A stretch of 64,000 bases of DNA from positions 124,001 through 188,000 of the forward strand of contig NZ_JACHJO010000009.1 of NCBI RefSeq assembly GCF_014203695.1, given 5' to 3'. The position numbers and the translations under genes are program-made. Origin of the DNA: Nocardiopsis algeriensis. GTDB lineage: Bacteria; Actinomycetota; Actinomycetes; Streptosporangiales; Streptosporangiaceae. Shown here one piece after another: positions 60,659-64,000 of the stretch (the first letter of the stretch is position 1; each line of letters opens with the position of its first letter). The notes beneath the pieces were generated by a model. It ran no database searches. It saw nothing but the letters and a program-made list of their open reading frames with translations, and was not told the origin of the DNA.

Positions 60659-61186
60659 ATGCCCCCGATCCTCAGCGGAGAGGACTTCACCGACCTCTTC
60701 CGCCGCTACCGCCACACGGCCTGGCGGCTCGAAACCCGCTCCCACTACGGAAAGCTCAACGAGGACCAACCCTTTCAGGACTGGTTGGCTGGCAAGGACC
60801 CCGGCCTGGAGTGGTTCAAGCCTTGGCTGCGCATGGTGCGCGAGGAGCTCGCCACCGGAAAACGGATGGAACGGGTACGCCTCATCGACGATCCGCCCTC
60901 GGACTACCTGCGTTGGGAGCTGTGGGGAACTCCCTACAACCTCGGTGTGGGCGAGGACATCCGCTACCTGCCCCGCGACCACCCGATCGTCGCCGAACTC
61001 CCCGACCACGACTTCTGGGTCTTCGACAGCCGTACGGTGGCCCGCCTGGAGTTCGACGGGGACCGGTTCCTGGGGGCGACCCTCAGCGAGGAGGCCGAGC
61101 ACGTACTGGCCGCCCTCCAGGCACGCGACGCCGCGTGGCATCATGCTCTGACGTTCACGGAGTACATGGCGACAAGGGCACGATGA
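60659..61186 (+). CDS. DUF6879 family protein (third module)
   Basis: The 175-residue protein has the family blocks 'RHTAWRLETRSHYG', 'RMERVRLIDDPPSDYLRWEL' and 'DHDFWVFDSRTVARLEFD'. It is clearly more distant from copies A and B than they are from each other. It begins one base after the previous stop and overlaps the XRE gene by ATGA. Its placement before an XRE regulator rather than a STAND ATPase shows that the small protein-DUF6879 pair is the constant part of these modules. Confidence 0.87.
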   Translation: MPPILSGEDFTDLFRRYRHTAWRLETRSHYGKLNEDQPFQDWLAGKDPGLEWFKPWLRMVREELATGKRMERVRLIDDPPSDYLRWELWGTPYNLGVGEDIRYLPRDHPIVAELPDHDFWVFDSRTVARLEFDGDRFLGATLSEEAEHVLAALQARDAAWHHALTFTEYMATRAR

Positions 61187-62046
61187 CCGACTACCAGACA
61201 GCTCGGGTCTCGCTCGGTGTCCGCTTGCGCGAACTCCGGGGCGAGGCCGGGTTGTCCGGCAGGGAACTCGCGGCGCGCCTGGACTGGCAGCCTTCCAAGG
61301 TGTCGAAATTGGAGCACGGCAGGCAGACCGCGAGTGTGGAGGACCTGCGTTCGTGGGCACGGGTCTGCGGGCGCCCGCAGGCGGCGGAAGGGCTGCTGGC
61401 CCAGCTCCGTTCCTTGGAGACCCACTACGCGAGCTGGCGCCGGCAGCTTGCCGGTGGCCACGGACCACGTCAGCGCTCGTACTCGCCCCTGGACGCGCGC
61501 ACTCGGCACTTCCGGATCTTCGAGGCGGCGTGCGTCCCCGGGCTCCTCCAGACCCGTGATTACGCCACGTACATGTTCCGCCGGGGAGTTCGCCGGCATC
61601 GCACGCCTGACGACGGAAACGAAGCGGTACGCGCCCGAATGGAACGGCAAGGAATTCTCGACCTACCGGGCAAGACCTTCCACATCCTGCTCTGGGAGCC
61701 CGCGCTACGGATCCGCTTGGGCCCGGACACTGTCATGGTCGAGCAGCTGTCCCGTGTCGTCACGGAGATCGCCCGGGCAAGGGCGGAGATCGGTGTGATC
61801 CCCATGGGCGTGAGCATGGACGTGGTGCCCTCACACGGTTTTTGGGTCTTCGACGACGACCGGGTGCTGGTGGAGACGATCGGGGCCGAGCTCTGCCTGA
61901 CCGAGGACGTCGCCATCGCGCCCTACGTGCGGATGTTCGAAGAGCTGTCCCGTTCCGCGCTACGGGGCCCGGCCGCCATCCGCCTGGTGGAGGCGGTGCG
62001 CCGCGACCTGGGTGGTGGCGCCCAGGCCTCACCCGACAGGAAGTGA
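61183..62046 (+). CDS. XRE-family regulator with DUF5753 domain (third module)
   Basis: The 287-residue protein has a helix-turn-helix 'LSGRELAARLDWQPSKVSKL' and 'EHGRQTASVEDLRSWARVCG', and a DUF5753 region with 'EAACVPGLLQTRDYATYMFR' and 'IGVIPMGVSMDVVPSHGFWV'. Same length as the regulator at 57,125 but a different sequence. It is coupled to the DUF6879 gene (ATGA). Here the usual DUF397 partner is missing downstream; the DUF6879 protein may take its place. It could regulate the divergent mccB-like operon (inference). Confidence 0.9.
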   Translation: MTDYQTARVSLGVRLRELRGEAGLSGRELAARLDWQPSKVSKLEHGRQTASVEDLRSWARVCGRPQAAEGLLAQLRSLETHYASWRRQLAGGHGPRQRSYSPLDARTRHFRIFEAACVPGLLQTRDYATYMFRRGVRRHRTPDDGNEAVRARMERQGILDLPGKTFHILLWEPALRIRLGPDTVMVEQLSRVVTEIARARAEIGVIPMGVSMDVVPSHGFWVFDDDRVLVETIGAELCLTEDVAIAPYVRMFEELSRSALRGPAAIRLVEAVRRDLGGGAQASPDRK

Positions 62047-62098
62047 GACGCCGCTTCCCGGCCCTGCCCCTCCAGCGCCCTCCCCCATCCTGCCCGCA

Positions 62099-62147
62099 CC
62101 CCCACCCGGGGCCACCTTTACCCGTCTCCAGTGGCCCCGGGTGGGGG
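62099..62147. terminator. Bidirectional terminator between convergent XRE and AbiEi-like genes
   Basis: A 17-bp perfect stem (CCCCCACCCGGGGCCAC with its complement) and a 15-base loop. The stop codon of the minus-strand gene (62118) lies inside the loop. Confidence 0.8.
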
Positions 62148-63152
62148 GAGCGTTGCCGCCCTTCCCCCACGCCCTTCCCCCGCCACCAGTGCCAGGATGT
62201 ACCCCGGCCGCTTCAGGTCCGCCCAGGTGAACCGGACGATGCGCACGTCCGGGTACAGCATCTGCAGGGCGTTCTGCCGCTCCCGGTCCCTGGCCAGGGC
62301 ACGCGGGGTGCTGTGCGGACCGAGCCCGTCCGCCTCCCCGATGAGCCGGGACCCCTCCCACCAGAAGTCCACCACCGCCACGGTCCTACCCTCCCGGTCG
62401 GTGAAGCGACGCTGGAGTTCGTCCGGGGGCATCCCGCCGTCCTGACAGATCAGCCGGATACGTGTCTCCAGCGGGCTCTGCGCCCGCCCGTCGGTCAGCC
62501 CCCACCACCGACGCATGTCCACGCACCCCGCCCGCCCCCGCATCCGGTCGTTGAGCCTTGGAATGTCCTCCTGCCCGAGCAACCCCTGATTGAGGGCCGA
62601 GTCCATCAGGCACACGGCGCTCTCGCGGTCCAGGCCCGGGACGGTGTCGCGCAGAGTCCGTCCCGGATCGGTGACCCTCAACCCGTCGCCGAGCACGGCG
62701 ACCTCCTCGGGACGCACGTTCCAGCCGTGCAGGTCGACCCCGGCCAGCTCTCGTGGCCTCTTCAGGGCAGGGACGACCATGTGGATCCCGTGACCGTTCC
62801 ACCGGTCCAAACCCCGTATACCCCACAGTCTCGCCGCGGTCGGTCCGGCCGCGCACGCCCTCGGTCCCAGGGCGAGCTGAGCGGCCATGACCAGGCAGCG
62901 CAGCCGCTCGGGGGTGCCGGTCCCGGGCATAAGGCGGCGCACCACGTAGACCTGGTGGTGGGGGTGCAGCCACTCTCCCCGCCGGACCATCCGCCGGATG
63001 TCGTACCTGTTCAGCCCGCACTCCCGTGCCTGCGGCCAGGAGAGGACCCCGTACTGGCCAGCCGCGACCGCGACGGCCGCCTCCATGGAATCCGGAGCGG
63101 AGGCACACTGCGGGCCGGGGCTCGGGAGAGCGGGGTACTGGGCGGAGCTCAT
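62118..63152 (-). CDS. AbiEi-antitoxin-like winged helix plus DUF559/Vsr-like nuclease fold protein
   Basis: The 344-residue protein begins with a winged-helix region ('GQYGVLSWPQARECGLNRYD' then 'RRMVRRGEWLHPHHQVYVV') resembling the N-terminus of AbiEi-type antitoxins. It ends with a PD-(D/E)XK-like domain ('VDFWWEGSRLIGEADGL', 'QMLYPDVRIVRFTWADLKRP') of the DUF559/Vsr type. This combination is frequent in actinomycetes, where its role is unproven. ATG 63152 has GGAGGG directly in front, too close for ideal use. It stands alone. Confidence 0.78.
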   Translation of the reverse strand: MSSAQYPALPSPGPQCASAPDSMEAAVAVAAGQYGVLSWPQARECGLNRYDIRRMVRRGEWLHPHHQVYVVRRLMPGTGTPERLRCLVMAAQLALGPRACAAGPTAARLWGIRGLDRWNGHGIHMVVPALKRPRELAGVDLHGWNVRPEEVAVLGDGLRVTDPGRTLRDTVPGLDRESAVCLMDSALNQGLLGQEDIPRLNDRMRGRAGCVDMRRWWGLTDGRAQSPLETRIRLICQDGGMPPDELQRRFTDREGRTVAVVDFWWEGSRLIGEADGLGPHSTPRALARDRERQNALQMLYPDVRIVRFTWADLKRPGYILALVAGEGRGGRAATLPPPGATGDG

Positions 63153-63550
63153 CCCTCCACTATCCGCACGCCCCGCCCCTTGCGCCACGGCCGGTCCGGC
63201 GCCTGTGGACAAGCCGCCCTTCTCCACCCCTCCTCCACCCCTGTGACCCGAACGGGCAGCCTCAGCCCACCGGGGGCGGCCGCCAAAGCGGACATAACAC
63301 CCTCGGAGCATTGACCTTCGGTGGGGTGCGCTTCAGCTCTCACACCACCGGGCGGGATCCGCTGTGCTACTCAGGCGGGTGTTCCCCGACGGGGCCCCCT
63401 CCCGCGGTCAAGAAAGCGGTCGATCGTGGCCGTGGGAGGGGGGTCCGTCCGAGGAGCTCTGAGGCCGGCCCGCACTCCTCCAGGGCGCGCCCTGGGAACA
63501 CCTGTCTCAGACAGGCATCACCAGAAGTAGCGCTGGGTACTCTGCGGGCC
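63153..63550. other. Divergent intergenic region (398 bp)
   Basis: No supported gene. An imperfect inverted repeat (GGGCCCCCTCCC facing GGGAGGGGGGTCC, about 63,390-63,455) is present. TACTCT ends seven bases before the ATG at 63551 and is a likely -10 of a leaderless transcript. Confidence 0.5.
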
Positions 63551-64000
63551 ATGCGCCTGCTGATCATCTCCGACACCCACCTGCCGCGACGCGCCCGCGA
63601 TCTTCCCGCCCAGGTGTGGGAGGAGGTCGACCGCGCGGACGCCGTCATCCACTCGGGAGACTGGTGCGACCTCGACTCACTGCTCTCCCTCCAGGAGCGG
63701 GCCGAGCGGATCATCGGCGTGTACGGCAACAACGACGGCCCCGAGCTGCGCGAGCGGCTACCCGAGGTGGCCCGCGCGGACCTGGGCGGCGTACGCTTCG
63801 CGGTCGTCCACGAGACAGGGCCGGCCAAGGGGCGCGAGAACCGGTGCGCGAAGCGCTTCCCCGACGTGGACGTACTCGTCTTCGGGCACTCGCACATCCC
63901 TTGGGACACCCGTGCCGACACCGGCCTGCGCCTGCTCAACCCCGGCTCGCCCACCGACCGCCGCAGGCAGCCCCACCACACCTACATGACGGCCGAGGTC
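63551..64000 (+). CDS. YfcE/MJ0936-type metallophosphoesterase, 3'-truncated by the window edge
   Basis: The visible 150 residues carry the complete metal-site series of small calcineurin-like phosphodiesterases: 'IISDTHLPRRA' (DxH), 'VIHSGDWCD' (GD), 'GVYGNNDGPE' (GNxD/E-like), 'FAVVHETGP' (GH-like position) and 'VLVFGHSHIPW' (GHSH). It should hydrolyse phosphodiesters with two metal ions; physiological substrate unknown. There is no Shine-Dalgarno and a TACTCT hexamer seven bases upstream suggests a leaderless mRNA. The C-terminus lies beyond the window. Confidence 0.88.
   Translation, partial: MRLLIISDTHLPRRARDLPAQVWEEVDRADAVIHSGDWCDLDSLLSLQERAERIIGVYGNNDGPELRERLPEVARADLGGVRFAVVHETGPAKGRENRCAKRFPDVDVLVFGHSHIPWDTRADTGLRLLNPGSPTDRRRQPHHTYMTAEV

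Overview
The window is very GC-rich, with strong third-position G/C bias, frequent GTG starts, GTGA/ATGA translational coupling and families typical of filamentous actinomycetes (XRE-DUF5753, DUF397, DUF6879, STAND NTPases, calerythrin-like EF-hand protein, GarA-type FHA protein). It looks like a chromosomal segment of a Nocardiopsis-like or Streptomyces-like actinomycete; the genus is an inference. No rRNA, tRNA, CRISPR array or complete insertion sequence was recognised.

Layout. 1-15.6 kb is core: the end of a ThrE-type amino-acid exporter, a TPR protein, gcvP behind a glycine riboswitch, then a merR / bifunctional-nuclease / garA (FHA) block in an order resembling the mycobacterial gcv-garA region, a GDP-mannose-type nucleotidyltransferase fused to a degenerate phosphomannomutase domain, a CDP-alcohol phosphatidyltransferase, a flavin amine oxidase, a PRC-barrel/DUF2382 protein and a protein-tyrosine phosphatase. 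16.8-23.2 kb holds two tandem copies of a four-gene module: small protein, small protein, DUF6879, NB-ARC/TPR STAND ATPase. Each ATPase carries an N-terminal VQAG motif resembling bacterial amyloid-signalling motifs. A third, shorter version of the module, ending in an XRE regulator instead of the ATPase, lies at 60.5-62.0 kb.

25.9-43.1 kb is a biosynthetic cluster with no recognised PKS or NRPS core, read leftward and tightly overlapped: two sugar-type Gfo/Idh/MocA oxidoreductases, a TIM-barrel isomerase, an M20 hydrolase, an Ldh-type dehydrogenase, a small unknown protein, a calerythrin-like protein, two DegT aminotransferases, a UbiA-type prenyltransferase, an FAD oxidoreductase, an AMP ligase, an unusual CaiB-type CoA-transferase, and an AMP ligase in frame with a methyltransferase. 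The logic suggests an amino-sugar or aminocyclitol joined to an activated acid and perhaps a prenyl group. 44.1-48.5 kb is primary metabolism: a variant thyX, a small membrane protein, and a fused anthranilate synthase trpE-G preceded by a classic Trp attenuator with a 14-residue leader peptide containing WW. 48.9-55.7 kb is a defence-like island: a GmrSD/SspE-like DUF262-DUF1524 nuclease, an HNH endonuclease, a frameshifted EVE/PUA-like gene, an eroded UvrD-like helicase fused to a toxin-antitoxin remnant, and a ParA-like ATPase coupled to an AlbA/HATPase protein. 55.9-58.3 kb is an actinomycete regulatory set (HATPase, XRE-DUF5753, DUF397).

The most striking find is at 58.57-60.27 kb: a gene closely resembling MccB of the microcin C pathway (ThiF/E1-like peptide adenylyltransferase, 352 aa), followed by a HIT-family hydrolase of the kind that gives immunity to microcin C-like compounds. 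Facing them is a seven-codon ORF with a perfect ribosome binding site encoding MNDDGNN, which ends in the Asn that MccB enzymes modify. Together these look like an actinobacterial peptide-nucleotide (microcin C-like) antibiotic locus.
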